Assembly (NCBI RefSeq): GCF_041431135.1
Contig: NZ_CP107799.1
Location: 310,001-374,000, forward strand
Direction: 5' to 3'
DNA length: 64,000 nt
From: Streptomyces sp. NBC_00554
GTDB lineage: Bacteria > Actinomycetota > Actinomycetes > Streptomycetales > Streptomycetaceae
Shown: one piece after another, positions 8,775 through 18,391 of the stretch
Layout: each line of letters opens with the position of its first letter
Numbering within the stretch: position 1 is the first letter of the stretch
The notes under the pieces: generated by a model
The model's input: the letters and a program-made list of their open reading frames with translations, nothing else
What the model was told of the DNA's origin: nothing
The model's database searches: none
Made by a program: the position numbers and the translations under genes

Positions 8775-8941
8775 GCGCCAGCGGCCGGAAGTCGAAGTGA
8801 TCAAGGGCCGGGACAAGGGACACCCGCCGACCTCGCGTTCCCTATGGACCAGCGGCTTGCACTCTCGAAACTGCATCCGGGTAGCGCAAATCACGGTGCG
8901 ACAGCACGTGACCGGATCGTGTCTGGCTAGGCGGCGCTTGG
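8775..8941. other. Intergenic flank between CHAT gene and ISL3
   Basis: No gene is seen. The last 8 bp before the ISL3 left end are GCGCTTGG, which do not match the bases after its right end at 10765 (CGGAAGAT). The complete ISL3 copy therefore lacks a target duplication. Confidence 0.4.
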
Positions 8942-10765
8942 GGCTCTGGCACAGATCTTTGGGAGCGGTCGCGGAGGGTCGCCGCGGTGTTCGATTGCGA
9001 GAGGGCGGTCTCGTATGAGACCGCGTACGCCTCGCCATCGGACAGCAAGTAGTGACGCTCCGTCAGATCCCGACGGGACTCCGCAGTTGTCGACTGTGGC
9101 CGGTGACTGTGCTGGTCATGCAGGCCAATGCAGCGTTCTGGGACTTGTTGGTGTTCGACGGGATCGACGATGTGGACGTCGAGGCGGTGACCGCTGTCTT
9201 CGGCACGATCGACGTCGTGGCGAGAGGCCGGGCTGCGGGTGCCGTTTGTCCGGACTGCGGTCACTTCTCGGAACGGGTGCACGACTCCTACCAGCGCAGG
9301 TTGAAGGATCTCCCGCTTGGCGGGCAGAGCGTCGTGATCCTGCTGCGGGTCCGGCGCTTCATCTGCGACGTCGTGGGCTGTCCACGCCGCACGTTCGCCG
9401 AGCCGTTCGCGCAGCTGACCGCCCCGTATGCACGCTTCACCACCCGGCTCAACCACACCTTGGAGCGCATCGGGCTCGCGCTGGCCGGACGGGCCGGCGC
9501 CCGGCTGGCAGCCCAACTGGGCCTTGGCGCTGGGCGGATGACCCTGCTGCGCCGCGTCATGGCGCTGCCGGATCCGCAGTTCACCACGCCGCGTGTACTC
9601 GGGGTGGACGATTTCGCCACCCGGCGTGGCCACTCGTATGCCACCGTGATCACGGATGGCGAACGCCACCGGCCCATCGATGTCCTGCCGGGACGCGAAA
9701 GGGCCCCCTTGGCAGCGTGGCTGGCGGCCCACCCGGGAGTTGAGGTGATCTGCCGTGACCGCGCAGGCGCCTACGCCGAGGGCGCCGCACTCGGAGCCCC
9801 GCACGCACTCCAGGTCGCGGACAGGTATCACTTGCTGCAGAACCTCGGCCAGGCCGTTGAGAAGTGCGTTGCCGCGCACCGTGACTGCCTGCGTTCCATC
9901 GCACCGCAGCCGGACGCGGCCACCGAGGGAAACGCCGACGGAGGCTCCGCCGTCGAGCCGCGCTCACTCTCTTGGCCCACTGGCCGGCGGGCCGAGCGGA
10001 TGCGCGCCCATCATGCCCTGGTTCACGGCCTGTTGAGCGAGGGGATGGGACTCCGTGCCATTGCCCGCCACCTGGGCTGGGGAAGGCACACCGTCCAGCG
10101 GTATGCGCGCGCCGCCCGCTGGCAGGACATAGTCACCGGCCGCAGTTCCCGCAGCAGCCGCCTCGATGTTTATCAGCCATACCTGCAACGGCGCATCGAC
10201 GAAACCGACGGCGCGATCACCATCATCGAGTTAGGCGAGGAACTCGCCGACCGCGGTCATCCGGTGCCCTACAGCAGCCTGCGGGACTGGGCCCGCAGCC
10301 GCCTGCAGTGGCCCGACGCACCCGCACCGGCCCCCGCGGCGCCGTCCGTCCGCGCCGTCGTCGGCTGGATCACCCGACACCCCGACACCCTCACCGAGGA
10401 CGAGAACCGGCTGCTCAAGGCGGTACTCGACGGCTGCCCGGAGCTGGAGCAAACTCATGAACTCGTACGGGACTTCGCCCAGATGCTCACCCAGCGCACC
10501 GGCGCTGACCTGCCGGACTGGATCAACACCGCCCGCGCCGCGCAGTTGCCCGGCATCACCGGCTTCGCCCGCGGACTGACCTCCGACCTCGAAGCCGTGA
10601 TCGCCGGACTGACCCTGCACTGGAGCTCGGGAGGCACCGAGGGCGCCGTGACACGCGTGAAAAAGATCAAGAGGCAGCTCTACGGCCGAGCCGGATTCGC
10701 ATTACTTCGCAAGATGATCCTGCTTCAGTGACGCTCCGCGACCGCTCCCCTTCTGGGACAGAGCT
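8942..10765 (+). mobile_element. Complete ISL3-family insertion sequence
   Basis: An 1824-bp element. The left end GGCTCTGGCACAGATCTTTG and the right end, read inward as AGCTCTGTCCCAGAAGGGG, form imperfect inverted repeats that both continue into GAGCGGTCGCGGAG. The GTGACGCTCCG motif occurs near both ends. The single transposase gene fills the interior. There is no matching 8-bp flank, unlike the outer ISL3 ends at 1850 and 27436. This suggests that this copy was reshuffled by recombination between ISL3 copies. Confidence 0.85.
9052..10731 (+). CDS. ISL3 family transposase
   Basis: A 559-residue protein of full family length. It has an N-terminal zinc ribbon ('CPDCGHFSERVHDSYQR', then 'CDVVGCPRRTFAE'), a helix-turn-helix region, and the DDE core beginning 'VLGVDDFATRRGHSYATVIT' (first catalytic Asp) with 'EVICRDRAGAYAEGA' (second Asp). 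The tail 'TEGAVTRVKKIKRQLYGRAG' carries the final catalytic Glu. An insertion with a second HTH ('GLRAIARHLGWGRHTVQRYA') lies between the second Asp and the Glu, as is typical. GTG 9052 is taken; ATG 9118 is an alternative. It appears intact and could mobilise ISL3-ended DNA nearby. Confidence 0.9.
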   Translation: MTLRQIPTGLRSCRLWPVTVLVMQANAAFWDLLVFDGIDDVDVEAVTAVFGTIDVVARGRAAGAVCPDCGHFSERVHDSYQRRLKDLPLGGQSVVILLRVRRFICDVVGCPRRTFAEPFAQLTAPYARFTTRLNHTLERIGLALAGRAGARLAAQLGLGAGRMTLLRRVMALPDPQFTTPRVLGVDDFATRRGHSYATVITDGERHRPIDVLPGRERAPLAAWLAAHPGVEVICRDRAGAYAEGAALGAPHALQVADRYHLLQNLGQAVEKCVAAHRDCLRSIAPQPDAATEGNADGGSAVEPRSLSWPTGRRAERMRAHHALVHGLLSEGMGLRAIARHLGWGRHTVQRYARAARWQDIVTGRSSRSSRLDVYQPYLQRRIDETDGAITIIELGEELADRGHPVPYSSLRDWARSRLQWPDAPAPAPAAPSVRAVVGWITRHPDTLTEDENRLLKAVLDGCPELEQTHELVRDFAQMLTQRTGADLPDWINTARAAQLPGITGFARGLTSDLEAVIAGLTLHWSSGGTEGAVTRVKKIKRQLYGRAGFALLRKMILLQ

Positions 10766-10923
10766 CGGAAGATGTCGCCATAGCCACACGGGCGTGTCGG
10801 CTTTGGTCCTCATCTCTTCCGGTCACCTTGGCAGGAGTGGACCCACGGCTCATCGCTTACTGACCTTCAAAGCGTGGTGTCGTGAGGGCTGACAGCTGGT
10901 GTTCCCGGCGGTATGCCGTCTTC

Positions 10924-11406
10924 ATGAGGTACGCGCAGGGTGGCGGGCTGACCGCTGAGCGTCGGGCGTTTCGGGAGCGGCTTCGGGCAGAGGCGGCCGA
11001 GCGATTCGCGCGCGGTGACGACACCGCCGTTGTCGCTCATGACCTGCGGGTCACTGTCCGCTCGGTGCAGCGCTGGCGCAGAGCGTGGGCCGAGGGTGGG
11101 ACGCGGGCTCTTGCGTCGAAGGGACCGGCGTCCCTGCCGCTGCTGAGCGATGAGCTGTTCGCGGTCCTGGAGCGGGAGTTGGACAAGGGCCCCCTCGCGC
11201 ACGGCTGGCCCGACCAGACCTGGACTCTGGCACGGATCAAGACCCTGATCGGGCGCCGGTTCCACAGGAGCTACACGATCCAGGGCGTCGCGGCCCTGCT
11301 CAAACGGCACGGCTGGACCTGTCAGCTCCCCGCCCGCCGGGCCCTGGAACGCGACGAGACAGCGGTGGCCGGCTGGGTGAAGGAGACCTGGCCGCACGTG
11401 GAATGA
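10924..11406 (+). CDS. IS630 transposase, first reading frame (HTH part)
   Basis: About 160 residues from ATG 10924 (an in-frame GTG at 10882 is possible). It contains the winged-helix/HTH block 'ARGDDTAVVAHDLRVTVRSVQ' and the 'GWPDQTWTLARIKTLIGRRF' segment that binds the IS ends. It ends in ATGA overlapping the second frame, as in IS630 elements that make the full transposase by a frameshift. It is intact but without function on its own, because its catalytic partner is split. Confidence 0.8.
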   Translation: MRYAQGGGLTAERRAFRERLRAEAAERFARGDDTAVVAHDLRVTVRSVQRWRRAWAEGGTRALASKGPASLPLLSDELFAVLERELDKGPLAHGWPDQTWTLARIKTLIGRRFHRSYTIQGVAALLKRHGWTCQLPARRALERDETAVAGWVKETWPHVE

Positions 11407-11717
11407 CCGCGGCGGCGCTCGACGCCTGGCTCGTCTTCGAGGACGAGGCCGGCTTCTCGATGACGCCGCCGACCGCCCGCACCTGGTCCCGCCGCGGCCG
11501 CACTCCCGTCGTGCGCGTGCGGGGCCGCTCCCGCCGACGCTTATCCGTCGCTGCCCTGGCCTGCTACAAACCCGGCGAACGCTCCCGGCTGATCTACCGG
11601 CCCTGCCCGGACGCCCGGCCCGACGGACGCAAAAGCTTCTCCTGGCAGGACTACCGCGACCTGATCCAGACCGCGCACCAGCAGCTCGGCGGCCCGATCG
11701 TGCTGGTCTGGGACAAC
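11403..11717 (+). pseudogene. IS630 transposase catalytic frame, 5' half
   Basis: It carries the first part of the DDE domain: 'WLVFEDEAGFSMTPP' with the first catalytic Asp, and 'GGPIVLVWDN' with the second. The coding sequence is cut at 11717 by the IS110 element. A read-through tail of a few residues leads to a stop at 11756. The missing 3' half is at 26453-26725. Confidence 0.85.
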
Positions 11718-11943
11718 TGTGAGACTCATGGGGCGCCGTCCGGGGCCAGGGTCTGACCCGTGGGACAACTGGCCCAGGTTGCCTTGTTCAGGATCTGTCG
11801 GCCCGCGGTCCTGGGCGGCGGCTGCTGCCATCGGACCGGCGGGCGTGTCTCGATAGGGGCCTTGCCGCACCAGGCACCGTCACAGTTCTGACCGCCCACC
11901 GGCCCGACGTCGGCCATCAGCCCCGTGCCGATCGAGGAGCCGC

Positions 11944-12687
11944 GTGACCATCACCAGCCTGCCCCAGCCGACTCTGCCCGCACAGTCTGAAGAACCGCCG
12001 GCAGAGGACGTGATCCTGGGGGTGGACACCCACAAGGACGTGCATGTTGCCGCCGTGATCACCGTGCTCGGGGTGCTCCTGGCCCACCAGGAGTTTCCGG
12101 TCACCGCTGCCGGATACCGTCAACTCCTGGTCTGGGCACGCTCTTTCGGCGTCCTGCGCCGAGCCGGTGTGGAGTGCACGGGTTCCTACGGAGCGGCCCT
12201 GACACGCTTCCTGAGCCGGGAGAGCATCCACGTTGTCGAGGTCAATCAGCCCGACCGGGCCCTGCGCCGCAAGCACGGCAAGACCGACGCCGTCGATGCG
12301 GAGGCCGCGGCCCGCGCGGTGCTGTCCGGACGCGCCGACGTCACGCCCAAGACCGGCCAGGGGCCGGCCGCCGACATGCGCGTGCTCCGTCTGGCGAAGG
12401 AATCGGCCGTCAAGGCCCGCACGCAGGCGAAGAATCAGCTCAAGGCCGTACTCCTCGGAATCGATCCCGAGATGCGCGAGACACTTTCCGACCTCAGCAA
12501 TACGGCCCTGATCGCCACGTGCGCCGACCTTCCCGACACTGGCGATGCCGCCGTCTTCACTCTCCGGCTGCTGGCCCGGCGCATCCAGCAGCTGACCGCC
12601 GAGGTGAAGGAACTCGCCCGCCGGGTCACCAAGGCCGTTCGTCGGTGCCGGCCGGAGCTTCTGGGCATCATCGGGGTTGGGCCCGAC
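11944..12687 (+). pseudogene. IS110 transposase, N-terminal half
   Basis: The DEDD RuvC-like domain is clear: 'VILGVDTHKDVHVAAVITVL' (first Asp), 'GVECTGSYGAALTRF' (Glu), and 'KTDAVDAEAAARAVLSG' (the D-x-x-D pair). It continues through the coiled-coil linker to 'LLGIIGVGPD', where the transposase HhH region begins, and is then cut at the cargo insertion. The frame stays open for a few residues into the inserted end and stops at 12711. The C-terminal half is at 26078-26435. Confidence 0.9.
12678..12687. repeat. 10-bp target duplication TGGGCCCGAC, left copy
   Basis: TGGGCCCGAC lies within the IS110 codons for Val-Gly-Pro-Asp. The identical 10 bp recurs at 26078-26087. Deleting one copy and everything between them restores 'GVGPDSAAALLIAAGDNPE', the standard IS110 sequence. 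A 10-bp duplication fits ISAs1-type transposition. Confidence 0.92.
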
Positions 12688-12826
12688 CAGGGCTTCGGCG
12701 TAGTTGCATGACGTCCGGTTCGTGATCATCCGCGGCCGAGGAGTGCTGCACTGGCGATGCTGGCTCTGGCCTGGGCGTATGCGACGCTCTGCTCGACGTG
12801 GCGGCGTCCGGTTGCCTCGATGGCGG
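12688..12826 (-). pseudogene. Solo left ISAs1-type end with a short transposase tail
   Basis: The first 58 bp match the gene-3'-end side of the ISAs1 element at 24726. On the minus strand the reading 'EQSVAYAQARASIASAALLG' then 'RG-stop' ends at the same place as the intact transposase ('TLLGLG-stop'), but differs upstream. This is therefore the remnant of a related, not identical, IS. An upstream stop shows that no gene survives. Confidence 0.55.
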
Positions 12827-13438
12827 GCGTCGAGCCGGTGCCTGATCAGTGCGCGGTGGCGGGAGGGGTAAGAGGCTGACCCTATCGCCGAAGAGGAAAC
12901 CCGTCTTTGTAACGTGCGAGCGAATGCGGCTTGACTGCATTGCTAACGGCATACGGCAACGCGGTGCAAGGGTCGGCCCGGTTCTGCGTCTTGAGCGACA
13001 GGGGGGTGCCCCGGTGCGGCGGACCCTGCGGGCACGCTCAGCCGGTCCGACCGATCCCGGGGCGGCGCGCGATCCGCGCACCCCGCACAGCTCACTCAGT
13101 CACTGAATGCGCGAGGGGCCGGCGAATGAGTCCCGAGACGCACCAAAACCTCGCGATCACAAATGAAAAGAAGCACCATCTGATGCAGTGACACCATCAC
13201 ATCCAATTTACCCGTGACGCATACACCGAAATGCCGTTGCGGCTGCCCTGGCCAGCGGTTTTACCGAAATCTAGGCCGGGGTTCGCTTCAAATCTCCATG
13301 ACTGTTTCGTGATACCAGAACAAAAGATGGCGGTCGTCATTCCGTTAGGCATTGAATTCTTGACGCCGCGATGACGGTCGCATCGACTTCCAGTCACACC
13401 GGCCGCACATTGCGGCCCTTCCTCGGAGGGATTCCGGC
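12827..13438. other. Leader region of the sugar transporter operon
   Basis: No gene is supported in about 600 bp. Small open frames here have no motif. The last 100 bp contain TTGACG (around 13363) and a GGAGGG ribosome site just before the ATG at 13439, so the operon promoter probably lies here. I see no copy of the CGCAAC/GTTGCG site that flanks the LacI gene downstream. Confidence 0.35.
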
Positions 13439-14539
13439 ATGAACGCAACGATGCGCAGATTCGTCATAGGTACCGCCGCGTTTTCGATGACCCTTTCCGC
13501 GGCCGCTTGTGGGAAGGCCGGAGGCGACGACTCCGGCAGTGACAGCGCCAGCTCCTCCGGCGGCAACTCCATCGGGCTGCTGCTGCCGGACAGCGTCACC
13601 ACGCGTTACGAGAAGTTCGACAAGCCGTTCTTCGAGGCCAAGGTCAAGGAGCTGTGCGGCGACTGCACCGTCTCCTACAGCAACGCCGGTGCCGACGCCG
13701 CCAAGCAGGCGCAGCAGATCAGCACCATGGTCACCAAGGGCGTGAAGGTGCTCGTGGTCGACCCGCAGGACTCCGCCGCGACCAAGTCCTCCATCCAGGC
13801 CGCGGTCGACAAGGGGGTCAAGGTGATCGCGTATGACCGCCTCGCCCAGGGCCCGGTCTCCGCGTATGTGTCCTTCGACCCGATCAAGGTCGGCGAGCTG
13901 CAGGGCCAGGCACTGCTCGACGCCCTCGGCTCCAAGGCGACCCCCAAGTCCAAGGTCGTCATGATCAACGGTGACGACGCCGACCCGAACGCCGGGCTGT
14001 TCAAGAAGGGCGCGCACCAGGCTCTGGACGGCAAGGTCGACATCGCCTACGAGCAGTCCGGCCTGTGGAAGGACTCGGTCGCCGCGCAGAAGATGTCCGC
14101 GGCCATCACCCAGCTCGGCAAGAACAACATCGCGGGCGTCTACGCCGCCAACGACGGCATGGCCGGCGGTATCGCGACCACCCTCAAGGGCGCCGGCATC
14201 AGCAGCACTCCGCTGACGGGCCAGGACGCCGAGCTCGCTGCCATCCAGCGGATCCTCGTCGGGACCCAGTCGGCCACCATCTACAAGGCGTTCAAGCCTG
14301 AGGCGGAGGCTGCAGCCCAACTGGCCGTCAACCTGCTGCAGGGCAAGGACATCTCCTCCCTGGCCACGCAGACCGAGACCAGCGGCTCCGGCGACAAGGT
14401 CCCCTCGCGGCTGCTGACCCCCGTGTCGGTGACGGCCGACAACATCAACGACACGGTCGTCAAGGACGGCCTGTACACGGTCGCCGACATCTGCACCGCC
14501 GAGTACGCCGCCGCCTGCAAGAAGGCCGGTCTTCAGTAG
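13439..14539 (+). CDS. Sugar ABC transporter substrate-binding lipoprotein, XylF-like
   Basis: A 366-residue periplasmic-binding-protein type 1. The signal peptide ends in the lipobox 'SAAACG' (Cys near residue 22), followed by a Ser/Gly linker, so it is a membrane-anchored lipoprotein outside the cell. The sequence 'SIGLLLPDSVTTRYEKFDKP' and 'VKVIAYDRLAQGPVSAYVSF' is characteristic of the D-xylose-binding (XylF) branch. 'YAANDGMAGGIATTLKGAGI' and 'PLTGQDAELAAIQRILVGTQ' are the sugar-contact loops of this branch. It heads the transporter operon with the ATPase and permease genes. The ligand is a pentose or related sugar by family, not proven. Confidence 0.88.
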   Translation: MNATMRRFVIGTAAFSMTLSAAACGKAGGDDSGSDSASSSGGNSIGLLLPDSVTTRYEKFDKPFFEAKVKELCGDCTVSYSNAGADAAKQAQQISTMVTKGVKVLVVDPQDSAATKSSIQAAVDKGVKVIAYDRLAQGPVSAYVSFDPIKVGELQGQALLDALGSKATPKSKVVMINGDDADPNAGLFKKGAHQALDGKVDIAYEQSGLWKDSVAAQKMSAAITQLGKNNIAGVYAANDGMAGGIATTLKGAGISSTPLTGQDAELAAIQRILVGTQSATIYKAFKPEAEAAAQLAVNLLQGKDISSLATQTETSGSGDKVPSRLLTPVSVTADNINDTVVKDGLYTVADICTAEYAAACKKAGLQ

Positions 14540-14951
14540 GACACGCTCCACCCCTCGACACGACGCCCGTCGGCCCGGGCGGTCTCACCAGCCCATCGGC
14601 CGGACCTCCTCGGATCGAGACGGTCAAGATCCGTCCGGCACAACGGCAAGGCACGGCCCTCACCTCCAGCCGGCCAGCAATGCGGCTGTACTCCTCGGCC
14701 CGGTGCCGAAAGGCACGGCACTGCGGCAGATCCACGCCGCGGCCGCGCCCGGGCTGCCTCCCCAGAACTCGTCCGGCGCCCGCCCCGCCTTTCACTCCCC
14801 GCTGCGGGGCGGCGCCGGACGACACCACAGTGGAGCGCCCCAGGAAGACGCTCTGTCCTTTCACTGCTTGTTCTTTTGTCATCCACCGCTCACGCCCACC
14901 TCGGGCACAGGCGGCGTTCCCGCCGGTCAGGCGGCGAAGGAGATGGTTCAC
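14540..14951. other. Long untranslated gap inside the transporter operon
   Basis: About 410 bp separate the binding-protein and ATPase genes, unusually long for an operon. No convincing gene is present; the frame that is open in front of the ATPase lacks a start with a ribosome site. Such gaps after binding-protein genes often hold a partial terminator or processing site that keeps the binding protein in excess. I do not see a clear stem here. Confidence 0.35.
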
Positions 14952-15734
14952 GTGTCTGCTACGCCCGTGCTGGCGTTGCGCGGAGTCTCCAAGCGATTCG
15001 GTGCGGTGCAGGCACTCACCGATGTCGATCTGGAGGTTCACGCCGGAGAAGTGGTCGCCCTGGTCGGCGACAACGGCGCAGGAAAGTCGACGCTGGTCAA
15101 GACGATCGCCGGCGTCCACCCCATCGATGAGGGCGTCATCGAGTGGGACGGCAACCCGGTCAGCATCAACAAGCCGCACGACGCCCAGGGACTCGGCGTC
15201 GCGACCGTCTACCAGGACCTCGCGCTGTGCGACAACCTCGACGTGGTCGGCAACCTCTACCTCGGCCGCGAGCTGCTCCGCCGCGGTGTCATCGACGAGG
15301 TGTCGATGGAGAAGAACGCGCGTGAACTGCTGAGCACGCTCTCCATCCGCATTCCGAGTGTGCGCATCCCGATCGCGAGCCTGTCCGGCGGTCAGCGCCA
15401 GGTCGTCGCCATCGCCCGCGCGCTGATAGGCGACCCCAAGGTCGTGATCCTCGACGAGCCCACCGCCGCCCTCGGTGTCGAGCAGACCGCGCAGGTCCTC
15501 GACCTGGTCGAGCGGCTGCGCGAGCGCAACCTCGGCGTCATCCTCATCAGCCACAACATGGCCGACGTCAAGGCGGTCGCGGACACCGTCGCCGTCCTGC
15601 GTCTGGGCAAGAACAACGGCTCCTTCCCCGTGAAGGACACCAGCCACGAAGAGATCATCGCCGCGATCACCGGGGCCACGGACAACGCCGTGACCCGTCG
15701 TGCGGGGCGTCGCACCGCGGAGGCGGCAAAGTGA
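14952..15734 (+). CDS. Sugar ABC transporter ATP-binding protein, XylG-like
   Basis: 260 residues, one nucleotide-binding domain. Walker A 'GDNGAGKST', Q-loop 'YQDLALCDNL', signature 'LSGGQRQ', Walker B 'VVILDEP' and the H-loop 'ISHNM' are all present. Typical XylG/RbsA proteins have two such domains in about 500 residues; this is the single-domain actinobacterial form. GTG 14952 is chosen because GAAGGAG (14936-14942) lies nine bases upstream, whereas the ATG at 14943 directly abuts that site. The stop overlaps the permease start as GTGA. Confidence 0.9.
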   Translation: MSATPVLALRGVSKRFGAVQALTDVDLEVHAGEVVALVGDNGAGKSTLVKTIAGVHPIDEGVIEWDGNPVSINKPHDAQGLGVATVYQDLALCDNLDVVGNLYLGRELLRRGVIDEVSMEKNARELLSTLSIRIPSVRIPIASLSGGQRQVVAIARALIGDPKVVILDEPTAALGVEQTAQVLDLVERLRERNLGVILISHNMADVKAVADTVAVLRLGKNNGSFPVKDTSHEEIIAAITGATDNAVTRRAGRRTAEAAK

Positions 15735-17053
15735 GCGACACGTCGAAGACCCTGAACAACCCCATCACCGGCCCCGCGCCGGGAGAAGAGAATGCTGCCG
15801 GCGACCCCACGGTCGCGCCGATCACGATTGTCGACCCGCGGCTGCTGGTCCGCGAGGAGGGCCTCAAGGGCTACTGGACCGAGTTCACCCGCAAGGTGAA
15901 GGGCGGCGAGCTGGGCTCGCTACCGGTCGTGGTCGGCCTGATCATCATCTGGACCATCTTCCAGCTGAAGAACGACCGCTTCCTGAGCGCCGACAACCTC
16001 TCCAACATCAGCTACTTCCTCTCGGCCACCGGCATGCTCGCCATCGGCCTGGTGTTCGTGCTGCTGCTCGGTGAGATCGACCTGTCGGTCGGCTCGGTCA
16101 GCGGACTCGCGTCCACGATCTTCGCGGTGTTCGTGGTCGACCACAGCATGAACCCATGGCTCGGTCTGGTCCTGACCATCGTCACGGGTGCCTTGATCGG
16201 CGCCCTGCACGGCTGGTTCTTCGCCAAGATCGGCGTACCGGCCTTCGTGGTCACCCTGGCCGGTTTCCTCGGCTGGAACGGTCTGATGCTGTGGCTGCTG
16301 GGCTCCAGCGGCACCATCAACATCCCCTCGGATGCCGGCCCGATCCACCTGCTCGGCCAAAGCTCCTTCTTCATGGACCAGGCCATCGTCGGCGCCTACC
16401 TGTTGGCCGGCCTCGGCGTCGTCCTTTCCCTCGTCGGCAACTTCGGTGAGCAGCGCCGCCGCAAGGCCGCGGGCGTGCCCTTCCGGCCCACCAGCGAAAT
16501 CCTGCTCCGGGTCGGTCTGCTCGCCGTGGCGTCCTTCGTCACCGCGGTCGTGCTGAACAACGCCTCCGGTGTCTCCAACGCCCTGGTGATCTTCCTCGCG
16601 GCGCTCGTCATCGTCGACTTCGTCCTGCGCCGTACGACCTTCGGCCGCAAGGTCTTCGCGGTCGGCGGCGGCATCGAGGCGGCCCGTCGGGCCGGTATCA
16701 ACGTCCCGCTGATCCGTATCACGGTGTTCGCCATCGCCGGTGGCTTCGCGGCGGTCGGCGGTATGTTCTTCGCCGGTCAGACTGCCTCCGCGACGCTGAA
16801 CGCCGGTGGCGGCAACACCCTGATGCTCGCCATCGCCGCGGCCGTCATCGGTGGTACGTCGCTGTTCGGCGGCCGTGGCTCCGTCTGGTCCGCCCTCCTG
16901 GGCATGCTGGTCATCCAGTCCATCCAGACCGGCCTCGACCTGCTCAACATGAACACGTCGATCCAGTACATGATCACCGGTGGTGTCCTCCTGGGCGCCG
17001 TGGTCATCGACTCGGTGTCGCGCCGCAGCCAGAAAGCCGCAGGTCGGGCCTGA
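15731..17053 (+). CDS. Sugar ABC transporter permease, XylH-like
   Basis: 440 residues of the BPD_transp_2 family, with a cytosolic N-terminus of about 60 residues then roughly ten membrane segments. The conserved 'LLGEIDLSVGSVSGLASTIF' block after the third helix, 'KIGVPAFVVTLAGFLGWNGL', and 'FGRKVFAVGGGIEAARRAGI' (the EAA-like coupling loop) mark the ribose/xylose permease family. It starts at GTG within the ATPase stop (GTGA), so the two are coupled. A strong hairpin at 17072 closes the operon. Confidence 0.9.
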   Translation: MSDTSKTLNNPITGPAPGEENAAGDPTVAPITIVDPRLLVREEGLKGYWTEFTRKVKGGELGSLPVVVGLIIIWTIFQLKNDRFLSADNLSNISYFLSATGMLAIGLVFVLLLGEIDLSVGSVSGLASTIFAVFVVDHSMNPWLGLVLTIVTGALIGALHGWFFAKIGVPAFVVTLAGFLGWNGLMLWLLGSSGTINIPSDAGPIHLLGQSSFFMDQAIVGAYLLAGLGVVLSLVGNFGEQRRRKAAGVPFRPTSEILLRVGLLAVASFVTAVVLNNASGVSNALVIFLAALVIVDFVLRRTTFGRKVFAVGGGIEAARRAGINVPLIRITVFAIAGGFAAVGGMFFAGQTASATLNAGGGNTLMLAIAAAVIGGTSLFGGRGSVWSALLGMLVIQSIQTGLDLLNMNTSIQYMITGGVLLGAVVIDSVSRRSQKAAGRA

Positions 17054-17071
17054 CACGCTGGCCCCGCATAC

Positions 17072-17107
17072 GTGCCGCCGCCCGAACCTGACGACGGGCG
17101 GCGGCAC
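17072..17107 (+). terminator. Hairpin terminator after the transporter operon
   Basis: GTGCCGCCGCCCG (17072-17084) pairs perfectly with CGGGCGGCGGCAC (17095-17107) across a 10-base loop. No T-run follows, as is common for actinobacterial terminators. It begins 18 bp after the permease stop. Confidence 0.75.
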
Positions 17108-17521
17108 CCGGCATGTCCGCCAAAGAATTCGCTTCCTTTGAGACTTCCTGTTGCCGCAGGTGTGCCGGAGCAGGCACAGATCAGGCATGCGGCACCTCGA
17201 AGACGAGGAATGACGAAGCGCTCGGCCTGTGCACTCATAGCGTTCAGTCTCTGCGGCGACATCCGGTGAGTCAGGCAATCGTGAATGCGACAACCTGTGG
17301 TGAGAATCAAGATTTGCGTAAACACAGCCCCACGGCGGGCGGGCGACGATGCCCCGTGCCCGAAGCCATCCTCGCGCGTGACCGCGCTGCGGCGGTCGCC
17401 TCCAGGCAGTCGGGCCGGCCGGCGCAGTCGCTCTTGCAGGTGCGCGCCGACGGCAGCAAGGCAGACCGGCAGGCCGACGCGGCTCCTTGAGCCAGTCGAT
17501 GTCCTGCCGGCGGCCGGGTTT
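17108..17521. other. Gap between transporter operon and LysR gene
   Basis: About 410 bp between convergent genes. Short overlapping frames on both strands lack recognisable motifs. Nothing is supported here. Confidence 0.35.
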
Positions 17522-18391
17522 TCAGCGGGTGCTGTGTGCGGTGATCTCGCGGGCGATGCGGTTGAACGTCACTACGTCGGTGCTGCGCAGAGCGAAGGCG
17601 TAGACGTCGACCGTTGGCGGGGGGTTGATGGCGACCAGGTCGAGTGAGTCGGGCAGGGCCTGTCGGTTCGGTACCAGGGTCGCGCCCAGGCCGGCGTCCA
17701 CGTAGGAGACAGCGGCACTGAGGTTCGCGGCGGACGGATTGTCGATGCGTGTGTCGCCGATCGACTTGCGCAGTTCGCTCAAGGCATGAGCGTTCGACGG
17801 GCAGGTGACCCAGTCCTGCGTACCGAGTTGCCCGGCCGGCACCGGGCCCCCGAGGCGGGGAGAGGCGTCGTGCGAGACGGCCATAGCGAGTTCCAGGGAG
17901 CCGACGCGCTGCTTTCGCTCCCGCCACGACGCCGCGTGTACGGGGCCGACACCGACGTCGATACCGCCGGATGTGACAGCTTCGATGAGTGATTCGGTGT
18001 CGGAGAAGGTCACGACGCGAGCCGAGAGCTTCGGAGCGGACGCCCGCAGGCTCGCCACCGACTGCGCGAGCCACAGAGCCGGTGTCATCTCGTTCGCGCC
18101 GATGATGATGTCCTTGCGCATACTGCTCGCTGCCCGGACCGCCACCTCGCGCGCACGCTCGACCGCCTGCATCGCCTGCTGGGCCTCGGCCAGGAAAGCC
18201 CGGCCCGCCGGGGTCGTGGAGGTACCCATGGCCGTGCGCTCGAAGAGCATGACGCCCAGGGAGCGCTCCAGGCTGGAGATCTGCTGGGACAAGGACGGCT
18301 GGGCGACATGCAGTGCTTTCGCAGCGGCGCAGATGGCCCCTGCTTCATCGACAGCGAGTGCGTACTCGATCTGCCGCAAGGTGACTGTCAT
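17522..18391 (-). CDS. LysR family transcriptional regulator
   Basis: 289 residues. The N-terminal winged helix 'TLRQIEYALAVDEAGAICAA' then 'ALHVAQPSLSQQISSLERSL' is the classic LysR DNA-binding domain, followed by the linker helix and the two-lobed effector domain from about residue 90. It is divergent from the cyclase/M24-like pair, with a 107-bp intergenic region holding ATAGG/CCTAT repeats. It therefore most likely controls that pair in response to a pathway metabolite. The effector is unknown. Confidence 0.9.
   Translation of the reverse strand: MTVTLRQIEYALAVDEAGAICAAAKALHVAQPSLSQQISSLERSLGVMLFERTAMGTSTTPAGRAFLAEAQQAMQAVERAREVAVRAASSMRKDIIIGANEMTPALWLAQSVASLRASAPKLSARVVTFSDTESLIEAVTSGGIDVGVGPVHAASWRERKQRVGSLELAMAVSHDASPRLGGPVPAGQLGTQDWVTCPSNAHALSELRKSIGDTRIDNPSAANLSAAVSYVDAGLGATLVPNRQALPDSLDLVAINPPPTVDVYAFALRSTDVVTFNRIAREITAHSTR

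Noticed and set aside
8934..10773. A target duplication around the complete ISL3 copy
   Set aside because: The flanks GCGCTTGG and CGGAAGAT do not match in either orientation.
15920..17293. A 457-codon minus-strand frame opposite the permease gene
   Set aside because: Low-complexity Glu/Asp/Arg/His composition is the mirror of the permease codons; no ribosome site or motif.
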